Assembly (NCBI GenBank): GCA_038232275.1
Contig: JBBSIC010000010.1
Span: 1-64,000 of the forward strand
Reading direction: 5' to 3'
Length of the DNA: 64,000 nt
Source of the DNA: DATLGB01 sp038232275
GTDB taxonomy: Bacteria; Actinomycetota; Thermoleophilia; Solirubrobacterales; Solirubrobacteraceae
How positions within the stretch are numbered: the stretch's first letter is position 1; each line of letters opens with the position of its first letter. Both the position numbers and the translations under genes were made by a program. The notes under the pieces were generated by a model that ran no database searches, was not told where the DNA came from, and was given only the letters and a program-made list of their open reading frames with translations. Below, piece after piece: positions 54,208 to 62,827 of the stretch.

Positions 54208-55329
54208 ATGCGTCGCGCAGAGCGCTTTCCCCTCCTACGGCGGGTGCCGTCGGTCACGTCCACGGTCGAGGACGATCTGGTGCTGTTCGAAAGCTGGCGG
54301 GGACGCTTCGCCGACAACCCGCGCGCGGTTTCCGAGCACCTCGCGCACGAAGGGCCGCCCATGCGGCAGTGCTGGGTGCTCGACGAGGGCGTGGAAGGCC
54401 CCCCCTGGGCCGAGGTGGTGCGGCCGGGGACCTACGAGTACATCAGGCGACTCAGCCGCGCCCGCTACATCGTCACCAGCAACAACCTCCCCGCCTACTT
54501 CCGCAAGAGCCCGACGACGACGTACCTGCAGACCTGGCACGGGACCCCGCTCAAGCGGTTGGCGTTCGACGTGCGGCAGCCCTCCGTCGGCGTCACCCGG
54601 CGCTACTTGCGTGCGCTGAGCCGAGACGTCGCCAACTGGGACGTTCTGCTCGCGCAGAACCACTTCAGCGCCGAGGTCTTCCGTCGGGCGTTTCGCTACT
54701 CCGGTCGCATAGCCGAGACCGGCTACCCGCGCAACGTGCTCCTCACATCGGCGGACCGCGCGGCGATCCGCGAGCGGGTCCGATCCGCCCTCGGCGCCGA
54801 CGGTCGCCGCCTCGTCCTCTATGCGCCCACGTGGCGAGACAGCAGCGTCTTCGAGATGACGCTCGATCCGGCCGAGCTCTGCCGGCGGCTCGGCGATGAG
54901 TGGATGGTGCTGCTGCGGCTGCACCCCCTGGCGGCGGCCGGCCGGCCTCCGGCGAGCGACGCCGGTCTCAGAGACGTCACGGCCTGGGAGGACGTCCGCG
55001 AGCTCTACCTCGCCGCCGACGTCCTCGTCACGGACTACTCGTCGGCCATGTTCGACTTCGCCGTCACCGGAAAGCCGATGCTCTTCTTCGTCTACGATTT
55101 CGACTGGTACCGCGACGAGCTGCGGGGCTTCTATCTCGACCTCGAGCGCGACGCCCCCGGACCGCTCGTGCGGCACTTCGACGAGCTCGTGGACGCTCTG
55201 GGCGCCGTGGATGACCTGGCGGGGCAGCACGCCGAGGCCTACGGGCGGTTCCGCGAGCGCTTCTGCGGACTCGACGACGGCGAAGCCTCGGCCAGGGCGC
55301 TCGAATGCCTGCTCGGGCAGCGCGGGTGA
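54208..55329 (+). CDS. CDP-glycerol:poly(glycerophosphate) glycerophosphotransferase family protein
   Basis: The 373-residue protein carries the TagB/TagF hallmarks: YLQTWHGTPLKRLAFD (about residues 107-122), VLYAPTWRDSS, VLLRLHPLA and the late DVLVTDYSSAMFDFAVTGKP. These cover the catalytic His residues and the CDP-binding loop. Such enzymes add glycerol- or ribitol-phosphate units to teichoic acids or capsules. The length matches single-domain TagB-like forms rather than two-domain polymerases, so it may add a primer or a side group. No CDP-glycerol synthesis gene is in the window. Its stop overlaps the acetyltransferase start as TGATG. Confidence 0.88.
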   Translation: MRRAERFPLLRRVPSVTSTVEDDLVLFESWRGRFADNPRAVSEHLAHEGPPMRQCWVLDEGVEGPPWAEVVRPGTYEYIRRLSRARYIVTSNNLPAYFRKSPTTTYLQTWHGTPLKRLAFDVRQPSVGVTRRYLRALSRDVANWDVLLAQNHFSAEVFRRAFRYSGRIAETGYPRNVLLTSADRAAIRERVRSALGADGRRLVLYAPTWRDSSVFEMTLDPAELCRRLGDEWMVLLRLHPLAAAGRPPASDAGLRDVTAWEDVRELYLAADVLVTDYSSAMFDFAVTGKPMLFFVYDFDWYRDELRGFYLDLERDAPGPLVRHFDELVDALGAVDDLAGQHAEAYGRFRERFCGLDDGEASARALECLLGQRG

Positions 55330-56018
55330 TGCTTCCGCGCTCTGTCGACCTGCCATACTCGTCCGGCATGGACCCGCCGGCAATGCCAGCCGATGCGCCC
55401 CGGCACGCGCCCATGTACCCTCCGCGCTGGCCCGCCTTTGACCTGCTCGTCGAGCCGAACGGGCGCGGCCGCCTCTACCGGGAGTGGCAGCGCATCAAGC
55501 ACCGCCTGACGTCGACGGTGAACGTGTATGCGCTCGCCGAGCGGGGGTTGAAGCTCGGCCCCGGCGTGTACCTGGGTAGAGGCGTCCTCATCGACTGGGC
55601 ATGGGCATGGCTCATCTCGATCGGGGAGGACACCATCATCGCGCCGCACGCCACGGTCCTGGCTCACGACGCCAGCACCAAGCGTCTCACCGGCTACACG
55701 CGAGTGGCGCCGGTCACCATCGGCGCGCGCGTGTTCGTCGGCGCGGGCGCGATCGTGCTTGCAGGCGTGACGATCGGGGACGACGCGATCGTCGCCGCCG
55801 GCGCCGTCGTCCGTCATGACGTCCCGATCGGCACGGTCGTCGCCGGAAACCCCGCGCGGGCGGTCGCGACCACCGCCGAGTACGTCGCGCGCCACCAGGA
55901 GATGCTCGCCGACGCACCTCGCTACGGACGCGAGTACTCCGTCCCCGGCGGTGCCACAATTGCGCGCAAGCTGCAGATGCGCGAGGAGCTGGCCGGACGC
56001 GCCGGCTACGTCAGGTAG
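55329..56018 (+). CDS. Left-handed beta-helix (hexapeptide repeat) O-acetyltransferase
   Basis: Hexapeptide repeats of the LbH type run from about residue 85 to 175 (ISIGEDTIIAPHATVLAHDA, VTIGARVFVGAGAIVLAGVT, IGDDAIVAAGAVVRHDV), followed by the usual GNPARAV cap. The His in APHATVLAHD is the likely catalytic base, as in maltose/NodL-type acetyltransferases. ATG 55329 overlaps the previous stop as TGATG; ATG 55368 is the alternative and shortens the protein by 13 residues. It probably O-acetylates a sugar of the polymer made by this locus. The enzyme should be cytoplasmic, as no signal peptide is visible. Confidence 0.85.
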   Translation: MLPRSVDLPYSSGMDPPAMPADAPRHAPMYPPRWPAFDLLVEPNGRGRLYREWQRIKHRLTSTVNVYALAERGLKLGPGVYLGRGVLIDWAWAWLISIGEDTIIAPHATVLAHDASTKRLTGYTRVAPVTIGARVFVGAGAIVLAGVTIGDDAIVAAGAVVRHDVPIGTVVAGNPARAVATTAEYVARHQEMLADAPRYGREYSVPGGATIARKLQMREELAGRAGYVR

Positions 56019-56030
56019 TCGCTTCTGCCG

Positions 56031-56891
56031 CTAGACCGACCAGGTCGGGAAAGCCTTTCCCGTGAGCGCGCGGAGGCGCTGCGCCTCAGGCGCCAAGCGC
56101 TCGGCGAAGTGCGCCCGAACATCGTCGCCGACGTCGTAGGTCGCGACCTCCGAGGACAGCGCCCGCCGCACGGGACCGATCAGGCGCTGGCGCACGTCCG
56201 GCCTGATCCAGCCCGTCGCCCGCCGATACCCGCGCGACATTCGGATCGTTTGGGCGACCGGCGAGAAGCGGCGCTGATCGGCGCTCTCGTTGATGCGGAG
56301 GTCCCAGTTGGGCGACGTGAAGCTCGGGTCCACACCCAAAAACGCGAAGCATTCGCGCAGGACCACCTCACGTTGGCTGAGGAGATCGGCATGGTCGACG
56401 ACCAGCAGACGGTCGGCGGGAAAGACCTTGAGGTACTGCTCGGCTTGCGTGGCGTAGCTCGATGCCGCCAGGTACCGCTCCTGGGGCTCGCGCGGCTCGG
56501 CGATGACCTCGGCGATGCTGCGCTGCTCGGTTCCGAGCCCGATCCGGTGGAAGTAGTGGCTGAGCACGCGCGCCACCGGGTCGCGGACGAGGTAGATGAA
56601 CCGCGCGTCGGGGGCGACGGCATGGATCATCTCCGGAATCCCCGCGGGGTAGGGCCAGAAGGAGTAGGTGACCGAGGACTCGCCGCGGACGGGCCTGTCG
56701 GACTCGAACAGGGCCTCGTATTGTCGCTGCGTCAGGGGCCGCGTCGCCGGCCACGTCCCGTCCGCGGAGCGCGAGAAGTAGTGCGGCTCCTTTTCGTATG
56801 ACATGTGCACCTCTGGGTGCTGCCCGAGGTAGTAGTGCAGCGAGGACGTCCCACTCTTGGCCGCCCCGATGACGAACAGATTCGGGTACAT
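56031..56891 (-). CDS. PAPS-dependent sulfotransferase
   Basis: A 286-residue sulfotransferase starting at ATG 56891, so the PAPS loop NLFVIGAAKSGTSSLHYYLG lies right at the N-terminus. The 3'-phosphate motif is FIYLVRDPVARVLSHYFHR (about residues 97-115). ESSVTYSFWP and KEPHYFS match carbohydrate sulfotransferases and resemble the enzyme at 12.2 kb. An upstream extension of the frame is low complexity (Ala/Thr/Arg) and overlaps the divergent gene, so I excluded it. It converges with the acetyltransferase gene (12-base gap). The acceptor is probably the polysaccharide. Confidence 0.87.
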   Translation of the reverse strand: MYPNLFVIGAAKSGTSSLHYYLGQHPEVHMSYEKEPHYFSRSADGTWPATRPLTQRQYEALFESDRPVRGESSVTYSFWPYPAGIPEMIHAVAPDARFIYLVRDPVARVLSHYFHRIGLGTEQRSIAEVIAEPREPQERYLAASSYATQAEQYLKVFPADRLLVVDHADLLSQREVVLRECFAFLGVDPSFTSPNWDLRINESADQRRFSPVAQTIRMSRGYRRATGWIRPDVRQRLIGPVRRALSSEVATYDVGDDVRAHFAERLAPEAQRLRALTGKAFPTWSV

Positions 56892-56961
56892 GCGGGCCAA
56901 TGATGACCGATGTGGCGGTCTTGGCGTCCCCGTCCGACGAGCTCGACGGTACGCTGGGGAC

Positions 56962-58206
56962 GTGCAGTCGACGCGCCACCGGCAACGCGTGCTCGCGCTC
57001 GCTGCGGTGGCGGTGGCGGTGGCTGCTGCGGCCATCGCGACCGGGGCCGGCGGGATGGCGCGTCGTCACCAAGTCCGCTTCACGCGCTGTGCCGTCTTCA
57101 AGGTCAACGAGACCTGCCGCTTCGAGGGGCTGCGCTCCGTCCGGTACGGCCGCCCCGGCCATCAGGCGCAGAAGGCGTTCTACGGCGGCGCGCCTTGCTC
57201 GCCTCGGGCCTTCGGGCTCAAGCGTCCCGGTCGCCCGAGCGATAGGTGCGCCTACGGACCGCTCAAGACGGTCAGGCTCGCCGATCCCATGGTCGGGATG
57301 ACGCTTTCCGCACGCAGTGTGCGGGTGCCGCGGGGGGCTCCGGGACATCGAACGATGCGTATCCGTGCCACGTCGGTGCCAGCCGCCCCATATGACATCG
57401 GAGCCTTCAGGATTCGTTGCCTGTACTCGCACATGGCCTTTGACGACCCCATCGTCCATGCCGGCCAGCCGGGGGCGAGTCACCTGCACCTGTTCTTCGG
57501 CAACACGCGCGTCGACGCCGACTCCACCACGCGGTCGATCGAGTCCTCCGGCGCGTCGACCTGCGCCGGCGGCATCCTGGACAGGTCCGCGTACTGGGTG
57601 CCTGCGGTGGTCGACCCCGCCCGCAAGCAGGCCATCCTGCCGCTCTACCAGCGCGTGTACTACAAGACGGGCTACCTGGGGGTCCCCCCGGCAATCGTCC
57701 GACCGATTCCGCGGGGCCTGCGCATGATCGCCGGCGATGCGCGCGCCAGCGCTCCGCAGAGCGCGGCTGGATGGGACTGCCAGTCACCGCCCGGAGCCCG
57801 CTACTTCCGCTATCACCAGGCCTCGATCCCCCGGTCCTGCCCCCCCGGCGCGCTGGTGATCCAGAGCTTGATGTTCCCCCAGTGCTGGGACGGGCGCAAT
57901 CTCGACTCCCCTGACCACAAGAGCCACATGGCCGTGGCGCGCGCAGGCTGTCCGGCCAGCCACCCCGTGCCGCTGCCGCTCATCTCCTATAAGATCGTCT
58001 ATCAGGCGCCGGCCCGGGGATCCTTGCGCCGCTGGCGGCTCGCCTCCGACGAGTACCCAGCCGACCGCCCCGGCGGCCTGTCGGGCCACGGCGACTTCGT
58101 CAACGGCTGGAACCTCGATGTCGAGAAGACCTGGAACCAGCGCTGCCTGCAGTCTCCGCACAACTGCCAGGGAGGGCAGCTGGGGGATGGGCGCACCATC
58201 TTCTAG
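56962..58206 (+). CDS. Secreted DUF1996-family protein
   Basis: Starting at GTG 56962, the protein has a signal segment (VLALAAVAVAVAAAAIATG) and is otherwise extracytoplasmic. Residues ~155-400 match DUF1996: RIRCLYSHMAFDDPIVHAGQ, the histidine motif GASHLHLFFGNT, MFPQCWDGRNLDSPDHKSHM and the late SGHGDFVNGW. The clustered His and Asp suggest a metal or sugar site, but no activity is firmly known to me for this family. The Cys-rich N-terminal region (about 35-150) is specific to this protein. It is divergent from the sulfotransferase (70-base gap) and 64 bases upstream of the flippase gene. Confidence 0.82.
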   Translation: MQSTRHRQRVLALAAVAVAVAAAAIATGAGGMARRHQVRFTRCAVFKVNETCRFEGLRSVRYGRPGHQAQKAFYGGAPCSPRAFGLKRPGRPSDRCAYGPLKTVRLADPMVGMTLSARSVRVPRGAPGHRTMRIRATSVPAAPYDIGAFRIRCLYSHMAFDDPIVHAGQPGASHLHLFFGNTRVDADSTTRSIESSGASTCAGGILDRSAYWVPAVVDPARKQAILPLYQRVYYKTGYLGVPPAIVRPIPRGLRMIAGDARASAPQSAAGWDCQSPPGARYFRYHQASIPRSCPPGALVIQSLMFPQCWDGRNLDSPDHKSHMAVARAGCPASHPVPLPLISYKIVYQAPARGSLRRWRLASDEYPADRPGGLSGHGDFVNGWNLDVEKTWNQRCLQSPHNCQGGQLGDGRTIF

Positions 58207-58270
58207 CCACCCGCGATCGCGCCCGACGAGCACGTGACGCAGATAGGATGCTCGGCGACCTGGTGAGACG

Positions 58271-59785
58271 ATGAGCGAAACGCCCCAGCCCACGAAGGAC
58301 GACGAGCTGGGGCCGCTGCGCGAGTCGACCGCCCGCGGGTTTCTTTGGACCGGCGGGCAGGCGCTGGTCAACCGCGGACTGAGCATGGTCGGCTTCATCG
58401 TGCTTGCGCGGCTGCTGACTCCGCACGAGTACGGCGTCGTCGCCCTTGCGAACGTGTTCGTCCTGCTGCTTGCCATCTTCGTCGCCTCGGGCTACAGCCA
58501 GGTGCTCGTCCAGCGCCCGCAGCTCTACAAAGAGGATCTGGACACCGTCTTCTGGATCGGCACCGCCACCAGCGTGGCGTTCGCCCTCGTGATGGTGGGC
58601 GCCGCCTGGCCGCTTGCGGCGGCGTTTCACGAACCGGACTTGCGTCCGGTGCTGCAGGTCCTGTCGGTGACGTTCGTGTTCATTGCGCTCGGCAGCGCCA
58701 ATCAGGCCGTCCTGCAACGTCGGCTGGAGTTCCGCAGGATCGCTCAGGTAAGCATCCTCGCCAACGTCGTCGCCACGGTCGTCGGCATCACGTTCGCGGT
58801 GCTCGGCTTCGGCGTGTGGTCGCTCGTGGTCCAGACGGTCGTCGGCTCGGCGCTCACGTCGCTCGGCGTGATGATGCGCAGCGGCTACAGGCCAGGGCGG
58901 TCCGTCTCGCTCGCCCGCTTTCGGCTGCTCTTCGACTCCAGCCGCAACTTCCTCGGGACCACGCTGATGACCTTCTTCAACCAGCGCACGGACGACTTTC
59001 TCATCGGCAGCGTGCTCGGGGCGCAGCTGCTCGGCATCTACACCGTCGCCTACCGGATCCTGACCGTCATGACCGACGTCCTGGCGATGAGCGTGCGGCA
59101 GGTCGCGTTTCCGGTGTTCTCGCGGATCCAGGACGACAAGCCGCGGCTTCTGCGGGCCTACACGTCGGCCATGCGGATGTCCGCGGTCGTCGGTTTTCCG
59201 GCCTTCTTCTTCGCCCTCGCGGCGGCGCCGGAGATCGTCCATGTCGTCTTCGGCGGACAGTGGGATCGCAGCGTCCCCATCATGCGCATCCTGTGCCTGT
59301 TCGGTGCGCTCCAGGTGGTCTTCCAGTTCAACGGCGCCCTGCTGCAGAGCGTCGGCCGCGCCCGGGCGGTGTTCCGCATCACCCTGCTGAGCACGATCCT
59401 GCAGTTGCCGGCGTTCGCCATCGCGGTCCAATACGGCATCCGGTGGGTCGCGGCCTCCTACGTCATCCGCGCCTACCTCGTGGCCCCGGTCGGCCTGATC
59501 ATGGCCGCCCGCGAGCTCGACAGCACCTTACGGAAGACCATCGCGGGCCTCGTCGCGCCATCCCTGAGCACCGGCGCCATGGTCGCGGCCGTCTTCGCCG
59601 TAAAGCCGGCGCTCGGTGAGGTCGCACCGGAGGGCGTGCGGCTTCTCGTCCTCATGGGCGTCGGGTTGGCGGCGTACGTCGCGGCCCTCCGGCTCCTCGG
59701 GCCGAGGACGTTCGACGAGGCGCTGAGGTACGCCCGCAGCGCCGCGCGGCGCGGCACCGGGCGGGCGGCGCCGACCGCTGCGTGA
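58271..59785 (+). CDS. Wzx/WzxC-type polysaccharide flippase (MOP superfamily)
   Basis: A 504-residue membrane protein with 12-14 hydrophobic segments, starting with the typical ESTARGFLWTGGQALVNRGL and ARLLTPHEYGVVALANVF. A mid-protein NFLGTTLMTFFNQRTDDFLIG motif places it in the WzxC/lipopolysaccharide-flippase branch. It should move undecaprenyl-linked repeat units outward for Wzy polymerisation, completing a Wzx/Wzy/Wzz set with the genes at 46.4-48.7 kb. The Arg/Ala-rich C-terminus (about 480-504) is cytoplasmic. The locus also has a Wzm/Wzt exporter at 2.4-4.5 kb, so two export routes may coexist. Confidence 0.88.
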   Translation: MSETPQPTKDDELGPLRESTARGFLWTGGQALVNRGLSMVGFIVLARLLTPHEYGVVALANVFVLLLAIFVASGYSQVLVQRPQLYKEDLDTVFWIGTATSVAFALVMVGAAWPLAAAFHEPDLRPVLQVLSVTFVFIALGSANQAVLQRRLEFRRIAQVSILANVVATVVGITFAVLGFGVWSLVVQTVVGSALTSLGVMMRSGYRPGRSVSLARFRLLFDSSRNFLGTTLMTFFNQRTDDFLIGSVLGAQLLGIYTVAYRILTVMTDVLAMSVRQVAFPVFSRIQDDKPRLLRAYTSAMRMSAVVGFPAFFFALAAAPEIVHVVFGGQWDRSVPIMRILCLFGALQVVFQFNGALLQSVGRARAVFRITLLSTILQLPAFAIAVQYGIRWVAASYVIRAYLVAPVGLIMAARELDSTLRKTIAGLVAPSLSTGAMVAAVFAVKPALGEVAPEGVRLLVLMGVGLAAYVAALRLLGPRTFDEALRYARSAARRGTGRAAPTAA

Positions 59786-59800
59786 TCTGTCGCCCTGGCG

Positions 59801-60745
59801 TCAGCCCTGCAGCCGCTCGTCGACCCCGGCGGCAGCGTCGTCACGAATCGCCGAGAAGAGCGTGAACACGCCCTTGGCCGGCTCGGCGGAGACCTGAAAG
59901 CCGGCGAAGGACTCGAGCAGCCTGCGAGTCTCGGGAGCCGTCGGGAGCGCGTGAGCCTCGCCGAAGATCGAGCCCACCCGGTCAAGGCGGTTCGCAGCCG
60001 CGAACACGTCGAACTCCGCCCCCTCGATGTCCACCTTGACGAGGTCCACCTGCTCGTCGAGCAGCTCATCGAGCGCGACGGCCGGAACGGTGATGGTCGG
60101 GCCCGTGCCTGCGGCCGTCGTACCGGCCCAGCTGTGCTCGCTCTCGTGGAACTCGATCGTCCCCGACTGGGCGGCCACGGCCTGATGATGGACGTCAACA
60201 GCCAGGTGGCGGACGTTGCGGTCCAGCACAGCGGCGAGGCGGGGGCTGGCCTCGACCGCCACGATCTGCGCATCGGGCCACCGGCGACGGAAGAAGAGGA
60301 CGCTGGCTCCGATGTTGGCGCCGAGATCGAGGATGCGCCGCGGAGGTGGCTCGAGCGCAAAGTCATACTCGCGCAGCACGAACATCTCGTGCAGGACCTT
60401 GAATGCCGAGTAGTCGGGCACGACGAACCGGATCGGACCGCCCGGTGCATCGAGCCTCAACGTGAGCGGCCGGTGCCAGCGCAACGAGCCGAAGAGCAAT
60501 CCTGCGCCCACGACACCCGCCCGGGCACGGCCCGAGGCGATGCGGGGCGCAAGCCGGCGTCCCATGGCAAGGCCCCAGTAGAGGTCGCTGCCCAGCAGGC
60601 GATCGGCGCGGACGAGGACGCGCCACGCGATGGTCGTGACGCGCTTGAAGTGCGGTCCCCCGGGCACTCCGGCGACGATAATCGATGTCTCGGAGGTATG
60701 CTCGGAGAAATCCCGTGCGCTGCTGGGAAGTGTTGCGCACGTCAT
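59801..60745 (-). CDS. FkbM-family methyltransferase
   Basis: I place the start at ATG 60745 (314 residues); further upstream the frame is Arg-rich and overlaps the divergent GT4 gene. The SAM site is ILDLGANIGASVLFFRRRWP (motif I), followed by IVAVEASPRLAAVLDRN. The FkbM signature VDLVKVDIEGAEFDVF appears near residue 235. The ~100 residues before the core include FVVPDYSAFKVLHEMFVLREYDF, common in glycan-linked FkbM proteins. The family O-methylates sugars or polyketides; here capsular sugar is the best guess. It converges with the flippase gene across 15 bases. Confidence 0.83.
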   Translation of the reverse strand: MTCATLPSSARDFSEHTSETSIIVAGVPGGPHFKRVTTIAWRVLVRADRLLGSDLYWGLAMGRRLAPRIASGRARAGVVGAGLLFGSLRWHRPLTLRLDAPGGPIRFVVPDYSAFKVLHEMFVLREYDFALEPPPRRILDLGANIGASVLFFRRRWPDAQIVAVEASPRLAAVLDRNVRHLAVDVHHQAVAAQSGTIEFHESEHSWAGTTAAGTGPTITVPAVALDELLDEQVDLVKVDIEGAEFDVFAAANRLDRVGSIFGEAHALPTAPETRRLLESFAGFQVSAEPAKGVFTLFSAIRDDAAAGVDERLQG

Positions 60746-60775
60746 CCGCGGCAGGACCGCACTCGAGGAACTTCG

Positions 60776-61975
60776 ATGAACTCCGTCGCAGACGTTTCGC
60801 TCCTTCAACAGCAGGGTGACCGTGCTGCGCCGCAGGTGCTCTTCCTGAGCCAGGGCCGGGCGTCGGCGTCGACGGCGATGGGCCATGTCCGTGTCGAGCA
60901 TGCGCTGAGAGTCGGCCTCGCAGGGGCGGCGGGGGCGAGGGTACGTCCCCTACACGCCACGGTTCCGCGGTTCTCGCTGGCGCAACGCGTGTTCATCCGC
61001 GCCGTTCCGGGGCTCAGGGATCGAGGCTATTGGACCCTGCGCTGGCATCTGGCCCGCGGATGGGCGGCCCGGCGCCTGCTCGAGCAGCGCCTGAGAGACG
61101 ACGCGCCAGACGTCGTGCACGTCACCACGGACCAGGTGTCCCTGCTATTGGGGCGCATTCAGCGCGAGGTCCCGTGTGTGCTGTCCCTCGACATCACGAC
61201 CTACGACTGGTTGCGGCTGCTGCGCCGACTTCCCGAGGATGGCGAGGTGCCGGCCGACCTTCGCCCGTTGCTTGCGCTCGAGCGCCGAGCGCTGCATCGT
61301 GCGCCGCTGTCGATCGCGTGGACCGACACCGTGGCCGAGCGGGTTGGTCACCTCGCCCCGAGGGCCCGCGTGGCCACGCTGCATCCGGGGATCGATCTCG
61401 AGGAGTTCCGCCCGCGCTCCGGACCGCGGAAATCCGGCCCGCTCAGGGTGCTGTTCATCGGTGGTCGGTGGGTCGACAAGGGAGGCCCGGATCTCGTCGC
61501 CGCCCTCGAGGCCGATCTCGGGAGGACCGTCGAGCTGCACGTGGTCACCTCCGTAGCGCCGCCGCCCCAGGACGGGATGATCGCCCACGCAGCGCAACCA
61601 GGCAGCCGTGAGATCGTGGATCTCCTCCAGCACGCGGACGTCCTCTGCCTGCCAAGCTACGCGGACGCGGTTCCCTGGGTGATCGTGGAGGCCCTGGCCT
61701 GTGGTGTGCCGATCGTGGCCACGGCAATCGGCTCCATTCCGGAGATGATGGGTTCTGGCTCCGGCCGCCTCGTCGATCCCGGGGACGTGCCCGCGCTCAG
61801 AGAGGCGCTGCACGAGCTGTTCGAGAGTCCGGCCCTGCGGTCGGACCTGGCGCACCATGGCCGGGCACGGGCCGAGGAGCGCTTCGATGCCCGGCGGAAC
61901 ACCGAGCGCCTCGTGCATCTGCTCGAGCAGGTGAGGCGCCAAAGACCCGTCCCGGCCGCTCTGGGCTCGCGCTAG
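60776..61975 (+). CDS. Family 4 glycosyltransferase
   Basis: A 399-residue GT-B enzyme starting at ATG 60776, with a good ribosome-binding site (GAGGAA, five bases before the ATG). The N-terminal lobe reads VLFLSQGRASASTAMGHVRV. The C-terminal lobe has LRVLFIGGRWVDKGGPDLV, the E-x7-E-type VPWVIVEALACGVPIVATAIG and LHPGIDLEEFRP at the lobe junction. It should add a sugar from a nucleotide donor to the lipid-linked repeat; the sugar is unknown. The upstream part of the same frame lies antisense to the FkbM gene and is not coding. Confidence 0.86.
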   Translation: MNSVADVSLLQQQGDRAAPQVLFLSQGRASASTAMGHVRVEHALRVGLAGAAGARVRPLHATVPRFSLAQRVFIRAVPGLRDRGYWTLRWHLARGWAARRLLEQRLRDDAPDVVHVTTDQVSLLLGRIQREVPCVLSLDITTYDWLRLLRRLPEDGEVPADLRPLLALERRALHRAPLSIAWTDTVAERVGHLAPRARVATLHPGIDLEEFRPRSGPRKSGPLRVLFIGGRWVDKGGPDLVAALEADLGRTVELHVVTSVAPPPQDGMIAHAAQPGSREIVDLLQHADVLCLPSYADAVPWVIVEALACGVPIVATAIGSIPEMMGSGSGRLVDPGDVPALREALHELFESPALRSDLAHHGRARAEERFDARRNTERLVHLLEQVRRQRPVPAALGSR

Positions 61976-61976
61976 C

Positions 61977-61993
61977 GCGGCAGGTTCAGCCGC
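61977..61993. terminator. Hairpin between convergent GT4 and FkbM genes
   Basis: A five-base-pair GCGGC/GCCGC stem with a seven-base loop occupies most of the 21-base gap between the convergent stop codons at 61975 and 61997. No U tract is present. It could act as a bidirectional terminator, though the short stem makes chance possible in this base composition. Confidence 0.3.
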
Positions 61994-61996
61994 ATG

Positions 61997-62821
61997 TCAG
62001 CCGAGACGCGCGTGCAGGTCGTACCAGGAGTGCGCCCCGCGCTGCACCCACCGAACGTAGTGGTGTCCGATCCGGGTGCCGCGCCACCGGCCGCCATATC
62101 CTCCCAGGTTGTGCTGCATCCGCAGTACCTGAGCCCGGGCGATCGCCGCGGGCAGTGACAGCCACCGGCTCGCCAGCTCCTCTCCGAACGGGCCGCTGCC
62201 GTCGCTCGTGAATCGCTGATCGACGTAGTGGCCCTCGCGTGGCGGATCGGGCAGCCTGATCGATGGGTGCCGGCGCTGGTCGACGTAGCTGAACGAGTCG
62301 TAGCCCAGCCGCCGCATCGTGCGGAGCTCGTCCAGGACGAGGCGCAGAGGCGCATGGTTCGCCGTGACGTTCGATTCCACCGACAGGTAGGCGGGACGGT
62401 CGGCGAAGTCAGCGAGGGCGCGGACGCAAAGCATGTCGTAGCCCTCGATGTCGATCTTCAGGTAGTACGGAACGCCGGTCTCTGCCAGCACCTCGCCGAA
62501 CGGAACGGTTGGCACGTCGACGTACCGGTGCTCCACGTTGGCGTGCGTCTCGTTGCGTTCGACGAACTCGGGTGACAGCGAGCTCCAGATGGTCATGGAA
62601 TCCGCGATCGCCAGCGGCATCGTGCCCTGCTTCTCGGCGACCGCGGCACCGATGATCCGCAGCCGGCCACCGGCGATCTCGGGCGCGAAGCGCTCCTCGG
62701 CCGCCTGGACGAGGTCCGGATTGGCCTCCACGGCGACGACGTCAAAGCCCTTGGCCAGGTAGAAGGCGGTGTCCTGGCCATCATGCATGCCGACGTCGAT
62801 GATGAGGTTGCTCTTGAGCAT
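61997..62821 (-). CDS. FkbM-family methyltransferase
   Basis: The 274-residue protein starts directly with the SAM site: LIIDVGMHDGQDTAFYLAKG, then VVAVEANPDLVQAAE. It continues through TIWSSLSPEFVERN to the FkbM signature YLKIDIEGYDMLCVRAL (about residue 119). It is the shorter, core-only form; the ~75-residue C-terminal tail (RWLSLPAAIARAQVL to the end) is specific. Six bases separate it from the sulfatase gene upstream on the same strand, so they are probably co-transcribed. Methylation of a glycan hydroxyl is the likely role. Confidence 0.87.
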   Translation of the reverse strand: MLKSNLIIDVGMHDGQDTAFYLAKGFDVVAVEANPDLVQAAEERFAPEIAGGRLRIIGAAVAEKQGTMPLAIADSMTIWSSLSPEFVERNETHANVEHRYVDVPTVPFGEVLAETGVPYYLKIDIEGYDMLCVRALADFADRPAYLSVESNVTANHAPLRLVLDELRTMRRLGYDSFSYVDQRRHPSIRLPDPPREGHYVDQRFTSDGSGPFGEELASRWLSLPAAIARAQVLRMQHNLGGYGGRWRGTRIGHHYVRWVQRGAHSWYDLHARLG

Positions 62822-62827
62822 CGGCTC